Assembly: GCF_040676675.1 (NCBI RefSeq)
Contig: NZ_JBFAPK010000002.1
Coordinates: 434,001 to 498,000, forward strand
From: JBFAPK01 sp040676675
GTDB lineage: Bacteria; Actinomycetota; Actinomycetes; Mycobacteriales; Micromonosporaceae
Direction: 5' to 3'
Length of the DNA stretch: 64,000 nucleotides
This document shows positions 32,941-41,335 of the stretch, piece by piece (the first letter of the stretch is position 1; each line of letters begins with the position of its first letter). The notes beneath the pieces were generated by a model that saw only the letters and a program-made list of their open reading frames with translations, ran no database searches and had not been told where the DNA came from. The translations under genes and the position numbers were made by a program.

Positions 32941-33570
32941 ATGGAGCCGGATACGCAGAAGATGGGCCGGCGGGAACGCCACAAGGCGGTGATCCGCGAG
33001 AAGTTGGTCGACGCGGCGCGCACCGCGTTCGTCGAACGGGGCTACCTCGCCGCAACGCACAACGAGATCGCGGACGCCGCCGATGTCGCGCGGACAACGG
33101 CGTTCAACTACTTCCCCCACAAGAAGGACTTCCTCGTCGCGATCCTGGCGGACCGACGCGCGCAGATCAGAGCCACGATGACGCGGATCCTCGACGAGCA
33201 GAGGAGCATCATGGACACGCTGCGCGCGGCCATGCGCGAGTTCGCCGCGTGGTTCGATGCCAATCCGAAGCTGACCAGGGCGCTGAGCCGCGCGACACTG
33301 CAATCCGGTGTGCTGTTGCAGCCGGACTACTACGCGACCAGCGATCTGTTCGGCGCGGCCATCGTGGCCGGACAGCAGCGCGGCGAGATCCGGCCGGAGG
33401 TCGATGCGACCTTGGTCGGCCGGCTGTTGATGGACGGCTACCTCGGCGTGATCTACCGGTGGGCCGCCGACGACCGGGCGCCATCGCCGGAGCAGGACCT
33501 GGTCCGGATGGTCGACATCGTTGTCGAGGGCATCCGGGTGCCCGACATGGACGGACGGACCAGTCGGTGA
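32941..33570 (+). CDS. TetR-family transcriptional regulator
   Basis: A 209-aa regulator. The HTH lies at about 20-65: 'REKLVDAARTAFVERGYLAATHNEIADAADVARTTAFNYFPHKKDFL'. The ligand-binding C-terminal domain includes 'ALSRATLQSGVLLQP' and 'RLLMDGYLGVIYRWA'. It should repress itself and the divergent SDR/NTF2 genes. The upstream SDR has decayed, which may leave this regulator with little to control locally. Confidence 0.88.
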   Translation: MEPDTQKMGRRERHKAVIREKLVDAARTAFVERGYLAATHNEIADAADVARTTAFNYFPHKKDFLVAILADRRAQIRATMTRILDEQRSIMDTLRAAMREFAAWFDANPKLTRALSRATLQSGVLLQPDYYATSDLFGAAIVAGQQRGEIRPEVDATLVGRLLMDGYLGVIYRWAADDRAPSPEQDLVRMVDIVVEGIRVPDMDGRTSR

Positions 33571-34231
33571 GGCGCCGCGTTCCGGGACGCCGGCCGCGAA
33601 GCGGTGGATGCCGCGCCATGCAGGCGGGCGACGCCGGCTTCATCGCCGCGGCCGGCAACACCGGATACGGCTGGTGGAACCCGGGCCAGTGACACCGGGT
33701 CGACATCTGGGTTAGCGGCCGCCACGCCGAGGTGACGCAGGCGCGCCGCAGCCACGCCGGCGTCCGGGGAGCCCAGGTCGGCGAAGACGACCAGCGCCGC
33801 CGACCCAGCTCCGCTCGGCGGCCGCCCGGTCGCCGGCCTGCGCGAAAGCAGCCAGCCGCCGATCATCACTCGTCGTTGGCAGTCGCCACGTAGCGGGGGT
33901 TTCCGGGGCTGTCCTGATCCCTGCGGGGTCCGGGAGCGCAACGATGGTGCTCGTCAGTGGCACTTCGTAGGGTTGCGGAGTCTCGGCGGTTCGGCCTTGG
34001 GATTGCCGGTGTAGGTCGCGTCGCCGGTATGCCGGCCGACCCGTGGAGGTGTCAGGTCACCGGGGTTGCGTGGACAGGAGAGGTTTCCCGCCAAGTACGC
34101 CCGCCACCCCTCCGGGAGCACCTCTCAGCGACAGGTCAGACGGGCAGGCGCGGCGATCGGTCATGATCCTCACGTACGGCGAGGGAGTAACGTCAACCCA
34201 CGCAGTGATGCTTGTCGCTCAGGGAGGTCAG
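33571..34231. other. Gene-free stretch upstream of the CocE-like gene
   Basis: About 660 nt in which no open frame on either strand shows a domain, signal peptide or ribosome-binding site. It probably contains the promoter of the secreted hydrolase, but no consensus elements are convincing. Confidence 0.35.
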
Positions 34232-36043
34232 ATGAACATACGCAGGCGGACAACAGCCGCCGCAGCCGGCGCGCTGATGACGATTGCGGCTCTCGCGGTA
34301 AGTGGCACGGCAACCGCCGCCACTTCTTCGCCGGCATCGGCCCAGGCTGGCATCACCCACGAGGAGAACCCTCGCGTCCCGGAAGGCGCGGTGTGGACGG
34401 AGGCATACTTTCCGTCCGCCGACCACAGCGGCGTCGAACTTCACGCCGACGTCCTCCGGCCGAAGCACTTGTCGCCCCGCACCAGGACGCCGGTGATCCT
34501 CGCCGTCGGTCCCTACTTCGGCCACGCGGGCCAAACGGGGCCGGAGGGGTGGACCCAAACCGGGCCGTCCAATCGGTTTGAGGACTTCACCAGCGGCGCC
34601 AACCTCTTCGCCCGCGGCTACACCTACGTCATGGTCGACCTACGCGGCTTCGGCGGGAGCACCGGCTGCCTCGACTGGGTGGGCCCCGGCGAGCAGGCGG
34701 ATGTAAAGGCCGCGATCCAGTGGGCGGCAACCCAGCCGTGGTCGACGGGCAAGGTGGGCATGTACGGCAAGTCGTACGACGCCGTGACCGGCCTCGTCGG
34801 AAACAACCTGCGCCTCGGCGCGCTGAAGGCCGTCGTCGCTCAAGAGCCGGTGTGGAACATGTACAACTACCTGTTCAGCAACGGCGTTCCCCGACCCAAC
34901 GTGACCGGCACACCGAATGCCTACAACGACATCGCCACGATCCCGCCGCTGTCCGACGACACCGACCGCTACCAGGCCAACGCGACCTACGAGGAGAGCC
35001 ACCCCGAGTGCCTCGCCGACAACCTCGCGAACAACAACAACCCTGACCTCGACTCGCCCTACTGGCGCGCCCGCAACCTCGCGGCGAAGGCACGGGGCAC
35101 GAGCACCCCGCTGTTCGTCACCCAGGGCTTCATCGAGAACAACACCAAGCCGGAGGACGTCGAGGAGTACCTCGACAACCACCACGGTGTCGAGCGGGGC
35201 TGGCTGGGCCAGTGGGAGCACGTCCGCGGCAACGAGACGAACGACCAGGGTCAGCTCCTGATGGGTCGCGCCGGCTTCTTCGACGAGGTCATGCGCTTCT
35301 ACGACCGCTACCTGAAGGGCAACAAGACGACGGTCCACGACCCCGCCTTCGCCATCGAAGACAACACCGGCGCGTGGCGCGCACAGCCGACCTGGCCGAC
35401 ACCGTCGTCGTACACGGTGGCAAACCTGCCGGACGGCCAGTACGTCGACGACGGCCTCGCCTCGACGCTTGCCGCAGCGGCCGCACCCACCGACCAGAAG
35501 TGGGACATGGAACACGCCACGGATCCCGCCCCGCCCGCCGCGAAAGCCCTCGCGCCGATGACGGCGGCCGCAGACACGCACAGCTACTTCAGCTGGTCCA
35601 CGCCGACCACGTCCCGGCTGCGGATCACCGCCACGCCGCGGATCACGTTGCACGCCAGCGCGCCCGGCAACGTCATGGTGCGGCTGTGGGACGTCGCCCC
35701 GGACGGAACCGCGGTGATGTTCGACGAAAACGTCGCGCTGATCGAACGGGCGGGCGAGGTCGCGTTCGATCTGAAGTCCACCGACTGGACCTTCGAGGTG
35801 GGTCACCAGCTCGGGGTTCAGGTCGGCACGATCGGCAGCGGGAACTGGCGCGACATCCCAAGTGGCAACACGATCCGGGTCACCGGAGCGCGATTGGGTC
35901 TGGCGCTGCAGAACCCCGGGCTCGACGTGTCAACCCAGGGCGACCGATCGCCGTTCCTCGACACCTACCTGAGCCAATCCACCCGGACGCTCAGCGGCGT
36001 CGACGAGGGCACCTTCCCGCTCGCCCTCCGCAACCGGCACTGA
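34232..36043 (+). CDS. Secreted CocE/NonD (X-Pro dipeptidyl-peptidase S15-like) hydrolase
   Basis: A 603-aa exported enzyme with a signal peptide (1-30, 'RRRTTAAAAGALMTIAALAVSGTATA'-type, cut after ATA). The catalytic alpha/beta-hydrolase contains 'VMVDLRGFGGSTG' and nucleophile Ser181 in 'YGKSYDAVTG'; S15 members usually read G.SY.G, so Ala replaces Gly here. His is likely in 'GQWEHVRGN'. The C-terminal jelly-roll (about 440-600, 'TLHASAPGNVMVRLWDVAPDG') is the PepX_C domain. Substrates may be proline peptides or esters. GGGAGG sits 5 nt before ATG 34232. Confidence 0.85.
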   Translation: MNIRRRTTAAAAGALMTIAALAVSGTATAATSSPASAQAGITHEENPRVPEGAVWTEAYFPSADHSGVELHADVLRPKHLSPRTRTPVILAVGPYFGHAGQTGPEGWTQTGPSNRFEDFTSGANLFARGYTYVMVDLRGFGGSTGCLDWVGPGEQADVKAAIQWAATQPWSTGKVGMYGKSYDAVTGLVGNNLRLGALKAVVAQEPVWNMYNYLFSNGVPRPNVTGTPNAYNDIATIPPLSDDTDRYQANATYEESHPECLADNLANNNNPDLDSPYWRARNLAAKARGTSTPLFVTQGFIENNTKPEDVEEYLDNHHGVERGWLGQWEHVRGNETNDQGQLLMGRAGFFDEVMRFYDRYLKGNKTTVHDPAFAIEDNTGAWRAQPTWPTPSSYTVANLPDGQYVDDGLASTLAAAAAPTDQKWDMEHATDPAPPAAKALAPMTAAADTHSYFSWSTPTTSRLRITATPRITLHASAPGNVMVRLWDVAPDGTAVMFDENVALIERAGEVAFDLKSTDWTFEVGHQLGVQVGTIGSGNWRDIPSGNTIRVTGARLGLALQNPGLDVSTQGDRSPFLDTYLSQSTRTLSGVDEGTFPLALRNRH

Positions 36044-36060
36044 GCGACCCATCGACAGGA

Positions 36061-36099
36061 GTGGACTGCCCGGCCCCGTCGTGGGGCCGAGCAGTCCAC
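36061..36099 (+). terminator. Strong hairpin terminator after the CocE-like gene
   Basis: GTGGACTGC (36061-36069) pairs with 36091-36099 and CGGCCCC (36071-36077) with 36083-36089, with one C/A mismatch and a 5-nt loop. It lies 18 nt after the stop. Confidence 0.75.
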
Positions 36100-36314
36100 C
36101 GGCCGCCCCTCCACGATCCACCGCCGTCGCGCCCGCTCGGGGTGAGTTCCTCGAACCTCGGCTCCCGTCCCGTGGCCTCCGGCCCGGTCCAGCGCCCATC
36201 GACGCAGCCGCCGCTCGACCTCCGACAGCACGGCGCGCAGGTTCCGCCCTTCCAACCGGGCGCCGCCACGCGGTCGATGCGCGGCAGAGGCCCTGCTATC
36301 GCTGCTAGCTAGCC

Positions 36315-37024
36315 TCACCCAGGCGGCACCGAAGGAAACGACACGTGATGCCCATTGCGGTACCGCCGTTCCTCACGCCTGGAGCGGGGAATCCCGGTCA
36401 CCCCGTAGCCGACGACGGCGCCGACGCCCGTCTCCTCGGTCACGGTACCGGCGGCGGCCGCGAGACCGGCAATGATCGCGGCATCGATCATGCCCTTGAC
36501 CAGTCCGCCGATCGCCTCGCCGGCCGACCCGACCGCGTCGGCCATCTCCAGGTACGCGCGGGCGACGGTCTCCAGCGGTGCCTGCAGCCCGACCACGCTC
36601 GCGGCGAGATCGGTGAAGTACCGCACGGCGGCGTCACCGGCGTGGCCCCGCCAGAACAGCTCCAGGGTTCCCGCCCCGGACTGCATGTTGAGGGCCAGGT
36701 CGTGCAGCGCCCACCGGCGTTGGTCAGCACCGGCGCCATGGTGGCCAGGCCCTCCCAGTCACCGGCCAACCGCTCCTGCATCCAGCCGACGGGGTCGAAG
36801 CCGAGCACGGCGTCGAACCCCTTGAGCGCCCATGACGTGGGGCTGAGGTAGTCCATCCAGGCCATGGGATTCGACGGGTTGCCTGGCTCGGCCGGGGCGA
36901 CGAAATGCCCTCCGACGTAGCGCGGGTCGACGAAGGCAGGCGGCCGGCCCAGGTCGTCGGCGAGTTCGTCTTCCGGCGCGGTCGGGCAGCGGTCGGCGCC
37001 GTCCGGCAGGAGCCGGTCGAGCAA
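36315..37024 (-). pseudogene. Frameshifted WXG100-like carrier gene
   Basis: The upstream frame (37024 down to about 36710) encodes 'LSPTSWALKGFDAVLGFDPVGWMQERLAGDWEGLATMAPVLTNAGG'. After a one-base shift near 36715 a second frame continues 'WALHDLALNMQSGAGTLELFWRGHAGDAAVRYF' (WxG turn) and 'MIDAAIIAGLAAAAGTVTEETGVGAVVGYGV'. Both halves match the intact carrier at 30575-31297, so this was a paralogous toxin carrier now broken. A sequencing error could mimic the shift. No ATG with a ribosome-binding site is evident; the start shown is only the first Met codon. Confidence 0.65.
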
Positions 37025-37029
37025 CCGGC

Positions 37030-37363
37030 CCCACCTGGACCTGCACTACGAACTCGGCGGGCGCGGCCTGGTGCTCGTGCCGTCGCTATTCGCCTGGCCG
37101 AACATCTTCGTCAAGGCGTCCGAGCCCTGGGCTCCGGTACTGCGGTATCCCAGTCGGGGCGTGGGCTCGATGTGGACCGACGACCCACCCGCGCCCGATC
37201 TCGCCCCGGTCCTCGGCCAGGCTCGGGCGACCCTGCTGGCCGAGCTGGCGTCCCCGTCGACGACGACGGCACTGGCCCGCCGTCCGGGCTGGCCCCGAGC
37301 GGAGTCTCGGCCCACCTCTCGCGGCTCGCCGCCGCAGGCCTGATCACCCGGCAGCCTCCATGA
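37030..37363 (+). pseudogene. ArsR-type regulator C-terminal relic
   Basis: 'LDLHYELGGRGLVLVPSLFAWPNIFV', 'PVLRYPSRGVGSMW' and 'LGQARATLLAELASPSTTTALARR' match the sensor and start of the HTH in a common actinobacterial ArsR-like family (DUF5937-type). The HTH then continues in another frame as 'LAPSGVSAHLSRLAAAGLITRQ'. The N-terminus is missing and there is a frameshift near 37290. Confidence 0.65.
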
Positions 37364-37441
37364 GCAGCGTGGCGGTGGACTCGGCGGTGGCGGAGAGAAC
37401 CTCCGTGTCAGGGTCGCGAACTCGGGTCACCGGGTGCTAGG

Positions 37442-38440
37442 TCACCGGTCGCGTAGGGGGCCGGTCGAGCTGCGGACGATCAGCTCGGGGTCGAACAGCA
37501 GCTCCCCGCGGGGCACGTTCCGCCGGCTCACCAGGTGGACCATGGCGGTGGCGATGGACTGCGCAATGCGCTCGACCGGCTGGCGGACGGTCGTCAACGG
37601 CGGCTCGACGAACGCCATGATCTCGGAGTCGTCGTACCCGATCACCGACACGTCGTCCGGCACCGACAGGCCTCGCCGCCGGGCCGCTCGAATGGCACCC
37701 AGGGCCATGTAGTCGCTCGCCGCGACCAGCGCGGTCACGTCTTGGTCGAGCAGTGTCTCCGCGGCCGACATGCCACCTTCAATGCTGTACACCTGGTGTG
37801 CGACGAGCTTGTCGGGATCCTCCACCCCGCGGTGCCGCATCGCCGCGATGAAGCCCTCCAGCCGCCGGTCGCTCGGCCGGTTCCCGACCGGACCGACGAT
37901 CATGCCGATCTCCCGGTGGCCCAGCCGCCACAGGTGGTCGACGGCGAGTTCGGCGGCTACTCGGTCGTTCGTCGAGAAGCTGGGCGCCTGGCTGCCCTCG
38001 ATCGCGCCGTTCATCAGCACGAACGGGATCTGTCGTTTCTGCAGCAGGCGGTACACCGCGGGATCCGCGCCGACCAGGGTGTTGCTGGCCGAGGCGAAGA
38101 TGACCCCGGCGATGCCGAGGTCGGCGGTGGATCGGATGAAGTCGATCTCCTGGAACCCGCCGATCGTGGTGGAACACACGATCGCTTTGAGTCCCTGGGG
38201 CGCCAGCGCCGACTCGATGAGTTCGCAGAGCCGCCCGAAGAACGGCTGCGCGAGTTCCGGCGTCAGCACGACAACGAGCTGACTGGCTGTCCCCCGGTCG
38301 TAGCCGAGCTCGCGGATCGCCTCCTCCACCACGCGGCGCGTGCTCGCCGCAACGGCGCCCCGGCGGTTGAGGACCCGGCTGACGGTCGCTTCGCTGACTC
38401 CGGCGCGGGCGGCGACATCGCTGATTCCGACCTTGACCAT
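37442..38440 (-). CDS. LacI-family transcriptional regulator
   Basis: A 332-aa regulator. The N-terminal LacI HTH 'ISDVAARAGVSEATVSRVLNRRGAVAASTRRVVEEAIRELGY' (about 6-47) includes the hinge helix region. The sugar-binding periplasmic-binding-like domain shows 'VDHLWRLGHREIGMIVGP' and 'VPDDVSVIGYDDSEIM'. It is divergent from the glycosidase/ABC operon, which it most likely represses until a galactose- or mannose-containing sugar binds. The ATG at 38440 lacks a strong ribosome-binding site. Confidence 0.9.
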   Translation of the reverse strand: MVKVGISDVAARAGVSEATVSRVLNRRGAVAASTRRVVEEAIRELGYDRGTASQLVVVLTPELAQPFFGRLCELIESALAPQGLKAIVCSTTIGGFQEIDFIRSTADLGIAGVIFASASNTLVGADPAVYRLLQKRQIPFVLMNGAIEGSQAPSFSTNDRVAAELAVDHLWRLGHREIGMIVGPVGNRPSDRRLEGFIAAMRHRGVEDPDKLVAHQVYSIEGGMSAAETLLDQDVTALVAASDYMALGAIRAARRRGLSVPDDVSVIGYDDSEIMAFVEPPLTTVRQPVERIAQSIATAMVHLVSRRNVPRGELLFDPELIVRSSTGPLRDR

Positions 38441-38753
38441 GGCTCCCTATCGATCGATCCCCCATTGCGCCGTCCCAGTGTAGAGCCGGCCGTGCGGCCC
38501 GCCGCCGATGCACGCGATCCGCTCGTCACCGTAACTTCCTTGCCCGATTATTGCAGAGATTTCCACCAATCGGGCAATGTACGGTGTCTCTGCGCGTCGT
38601 CATAGCGCGAAGCCGCCCGGCTCGTGCCTCGGTGACCGAACCGTTCCCGCCGCCGACCATCGAAATTCGGACCTTGACGAGTGTTGACGTGTTCGTGACG
38701 CGTATGTAACAGTCCCTTCCACCATTCGACATCGAGGAAGGGCATGGCCTCTC
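38441..38753. promoter_or_regulatory. Divergent control region of the LacI/glycosidase locus
   Basis: This 313-nt gap holds two structured elements. One is a perfect 10-bp inverted repeat, TTGCCCGATT (38540-38549) and AATCGGGCAA (38568-38577), with an 18-nt spacer. The other is a run of three TGACG motifs spaced 10 and 11 bp apart (38675, 38685, 38696), two within TTGACG that could serve as -35 boxes. Either could be the LacI binding region; a short LacI-type palindrome with a central CG was not found. Confidence 0.5.
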
Positions 38754-40058
38754 ATGCGGGTACGGGTCGGGTCGAGCTTGGGCGACCTCACCGAGTCCTA
38801 CGACTGGGCGTCGGCGCGGGCCCTCGAATGGGTCCAGACCGGGCGGGCCGCCGGCAACCTGCCCAGCTACTGGGCCGGGCTGACCGACCGGCCGATGTTC
38901 TACTCCCGGGACCTCGCGCACCAGATGCTCGGCGCGCACCTGCTGGGCCTGGACGCCGAGAACCTCGCGATGCTGCGGCACTTCGCCGCGTCGGCGACCC
39001 GCGCCCGCGGGTGGTATCCGTTGTGGGCCTTCATGTTCGACGGCACGCCGGCGGCGATCGACTACCACTCCGACGACGATTTCGTACGTGAGGTGCCGGC
39101 CGCGTTCGAGCTGGTGGAGAAGGCGGTCGAGCAGTACCGCTGGACCGGCGACGAGGGCTTCCTGTGCGCGGACTTCCTGCGCACCACGATGACGCTGTTC
39201 GTCGAGGCGCACGATCCGCTGGGTATCGGGGTCGCCGGAGCGGCGGGCACCGGTGACATCTTCGCCGGCACGGCTACCTACAACGAGGCGGCGGATCCAC
39301 CGTACCTGCGGGTCGCCGCCGACGGGCTGGCCAGCCAGTGGGCCGCCCACCGGGCGGTCGGCGCGCTGGCCGGCGGCCCGATCGACACCGACTTCGCGCG
39401 CTGGAACCGGCGGCGGGCCGAGCAGCTCGAAGACATGTTCGCCGCCGACTGGTGGCTGCCGGGCGAGCGGCACTACACCTCCGGGTTCACCGCCGACGGC
39501 CCACGCGCGGGCTTCGGCCTGGAGAGCACGTGGTTCCCGGCGGTCAAGGGCGTCATGCGGGCGGACGATCGGGCGGCGGCCCATCTGGCGTACCTGAAGG
39601 CCGCGGTCGACGCCCGGCCGCCGACCAACATCGAGGCGGTCACCTACCTGCCGGAGGCGTTCCTGCGCTACGGCTGGGACGCCGAGGCGTTGCGCTGGAT
39701 CCGGTACCTGGCCGCCTCGCGGGCGGACTATCCCGAGGTCCCCTTCACGCACGTGGCCCACATCGTGGTGGGCCTGACCGGTCTGGAACCCGGACCGGCG
39801 CCGGACGCCGTGCTGACCCGTTCCCACCTGCCGGCCGGCGAGTGGCTCTCGGTCGACGGGGTCCCGATCGGCGCCTCGACCGTCGGCCTGCGGCACGACG
39901 GGCGGGAGGCCACCGAACTGTGGGTGACGGCGGGCCCCGGCGTCACCTGGACCAGCACGTGGGACGGCGGGCACGTCACCACGGTTGTCGTGCCGACCGG
40001 AAGCCGCGCCCGCGCGGATGCCGACGGCGGCGTCGTCGTCCTGCCCGTACATCGATGA
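38754..40058 (+). CDS. Putative six-hairpin (alpha/alpha-barrel) glycosidase
   Basis: A 434-aa, largely helical, Trp/Tyr-rich cytoplasmic protein. Segments such as 'LPSYWAGLTDRPMFYSRDLAHQMLGAHLLGLDAENLAMLRHFA', 'GWYPLWAFMFDG' and 'FGLESTWFPAVKGVMRADDRAAAHLAYLKAAV' have the helix-pair pattern and acidic/aromatic residues of six-hairpin glycosidases. I cannot assign a GH family. No signal peptide. It opens the LacI-controlled operon, 20 nt before the sugar-binding lipoprotein. The ATG at 38754 has GAGGAAGG about 12 nt upstream; GTG 38760 is possible. Confidence 0.6.
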   Translation: MRVRVGSSLGDLTESYDWASARALEWVQTGRAAGNLPSYWAGLTDRPMFYSRDLAHQMLGAHLLGLDAENLAMLRHFAASATRARGWYPLWAFMFDGTPAAIDYHSDDDFVREVPAAFELVEKAVEQYRWTGDEGFLCADFLRTTMTLFVEAHDPLGIGVAGAAGTGDIFAGTATYNEAADPPYLRVAADGLASQWAAHRAVGALAGGPIDTDFARWNRRRAEQLEDMFAADWWLPGERHYTSGFTADGPRAGFGLESTWFPAVKGVMRADDRAAAHLAYLKAAVDARPPTNIEAVTYLPEAFLRYGWDAEALRWIRYLAASRADYPEVPFTHVAHIVVGLTGLEPGPAPDAVLTRSHLPAGEWLSVDGVPIGASTVGLRHDGREATELWVTAGPGVTWTSTWDGGHVTTVVVPTGSRARADADGGVVVLPVHR

Positions 40059-40078
40059 ATCCCGGAACAGGAGCCTCT

Positions 40079-41326
40079 ATGTCACGGAAAGTCCTGATGG
40101 CGGCGGCCGTCGCAAGCTCGCTCGTCGCGCTCACCGCGTGCAGCGGCAGCGGGTCGGACGGCGGCGGCGGGAAGACCACCATCTCGTTCGCGTTCTGGGG
40201 GAACAACGACGAGGCCGCCACGTTGAGGGCGATGGTCGCGGCCTTCCAGCAGGCGCACCCGAACATCACCGTCCAGTCGAACTGGATCCAGGGTGACTAC
40301 GAGCAGAAGCTGCAGACCGCGATAGCCGGCGGCGAGGCTCCCACGGTCGCCGAGATCTCCGACACCTCGCTGCCGAGCTTCAGCCGGGCGTTCCGGCCGG
40401 TCGACGTGGACACCAGCCACTACTACTCGCCCGCGGTGGCGAAGGCCGGCAACGTCGGCGGCACGAACTACGCGGTGCCGTTCACGGCCAAGGGCAAGGT
40501 GATGGCCATCAACACGAGCCTGTTCACCGCGGCCAACCTGCCGGTGCCGTCCAGCACCACGCCGATGAGTCCGGACGACTTCGTCACCTACGCCAAGAAG
40601 CTCACGAAGCGGTCGGGCACGAAGGTCTACGGCAGCGCGCCCCTGTGGTACGACGGGTGGCTCATCGCCGTGGGCGGCTCCTACTTCACGCCCGACGGGA
40701 CGAAGTGCGCCATGGGCGACGCGGCCGGCATCCGCGCCGCGCAGATCGTGGCCGACGCCGCGAAACCCGACGGGTTCACGCCGACGCGCGCCGAGGCGCA
40801 GGGCCAGGACATGGGCCAGTGGCTCGCCGACGGCAGGATCGCGATGATGCCCGACTACGGCCCGTGGGACATCCCGAAGTTCGCCGCGCTGGACCCGACC
40901 ACGTTCGCGATCGTGCCGATGCCCGGCAAGGGCGAGCCAATGGAGGTCGACGCGCTGGGCATCGCGAAGGACGCCACCGCCGCGGAGGCCGAGGCAGCCA
41001 AGACGTTCGCGACCTTCATGAGCTCCGATCCCGCGGCGCAGAACCTGATGGCCTCGACCAGGTCCGCGCTGGGCGTGCCGGTGATCCAGGGCTCGGTGGA
41101 CGCGTTCAAGGCGGTGGCCCCGAAGGTGAACCTGCAGGCGTTCGTCGACGCGGTCCAGAACGCCGTCCCGACCCCGCACGTCAAGAACTACCTGGCCATC
41201 GCCAGCCGGAACTCCAACGCGTGGGACACCCGGACCGCGATCGGCTCCGGCCACGAGGATCCGGCGGTCGTCATGCCGCAGGTCCAGGCCGACTGCCAGA
41301 AGATGCTCGACGAGGCGAACGAGTAG
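40079..41326 (+). CDS. Sugar ABC transporter substrate-binding lipoprotein
   Basis: A 415-aa SBP_bac_1-type protein. The signal peptide ends in a lipobox (LTAC, Cys21), followed by a Gly/Ser linker. The mature part 'TISFAFWGNNDEAATLRAMVAAFQQAHPNITV' and 'YAVPFTAKGKVMAINTSLF' is typical of oligosaccharide-binding proteins of the MalE/UgpB type. It delivers sugar to the two permeases encoded just downstream. ATG 40079 has AGGAG 6 nt upstream; ATG 40055 is in frame but would disrupt the signal sequence. Confidence 0.92.
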   Translation: MSRKVLMAAAVASSLVALTACSGSGSDGGGGKTTISFAFWGNNDEAATLRAMVAAFQQAHPNITVQSNWIQGDYEQKLQTAIAGGEAPTVAEISDTSLPSFSRAFRPVDVDTSHYYSPAVAKAGNVGGTNYAVPFTAKGKVMAINTSLFTAANLPVPSSTTPMSPDDFVTYAKKLTKRSGTKVYGSAPLWYDGWLIAVGGSYFTPDGTKCAMGDAAGIRAAQIVADAAKPDGFTPTRAEAQGQDMGQWLADGRIAMMPDYGPWDIPKFAALDPTTFAIVPMPGKGEPMEVDALGIAKDATAAEAEAAKTFATFMSSDPAAQNLMASTRSALGVPVIQGSVDAFKAVAPKVNLQAFVDAVQNAVPTPHVKNYLAIASRNSNAWDTRTAIGSGHEDPAVVMPQVQADCQKMLDEANE

Positions 41327-41335
41327 CGGCCGACG

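Noticed and set aside
38540..38577. Treating the 10-bp inverted repeat as a transcription terminator
   Set aside because: The 18-nt spacer and its position upstream of two divergent genes fit a regulatory site better than a terminator.
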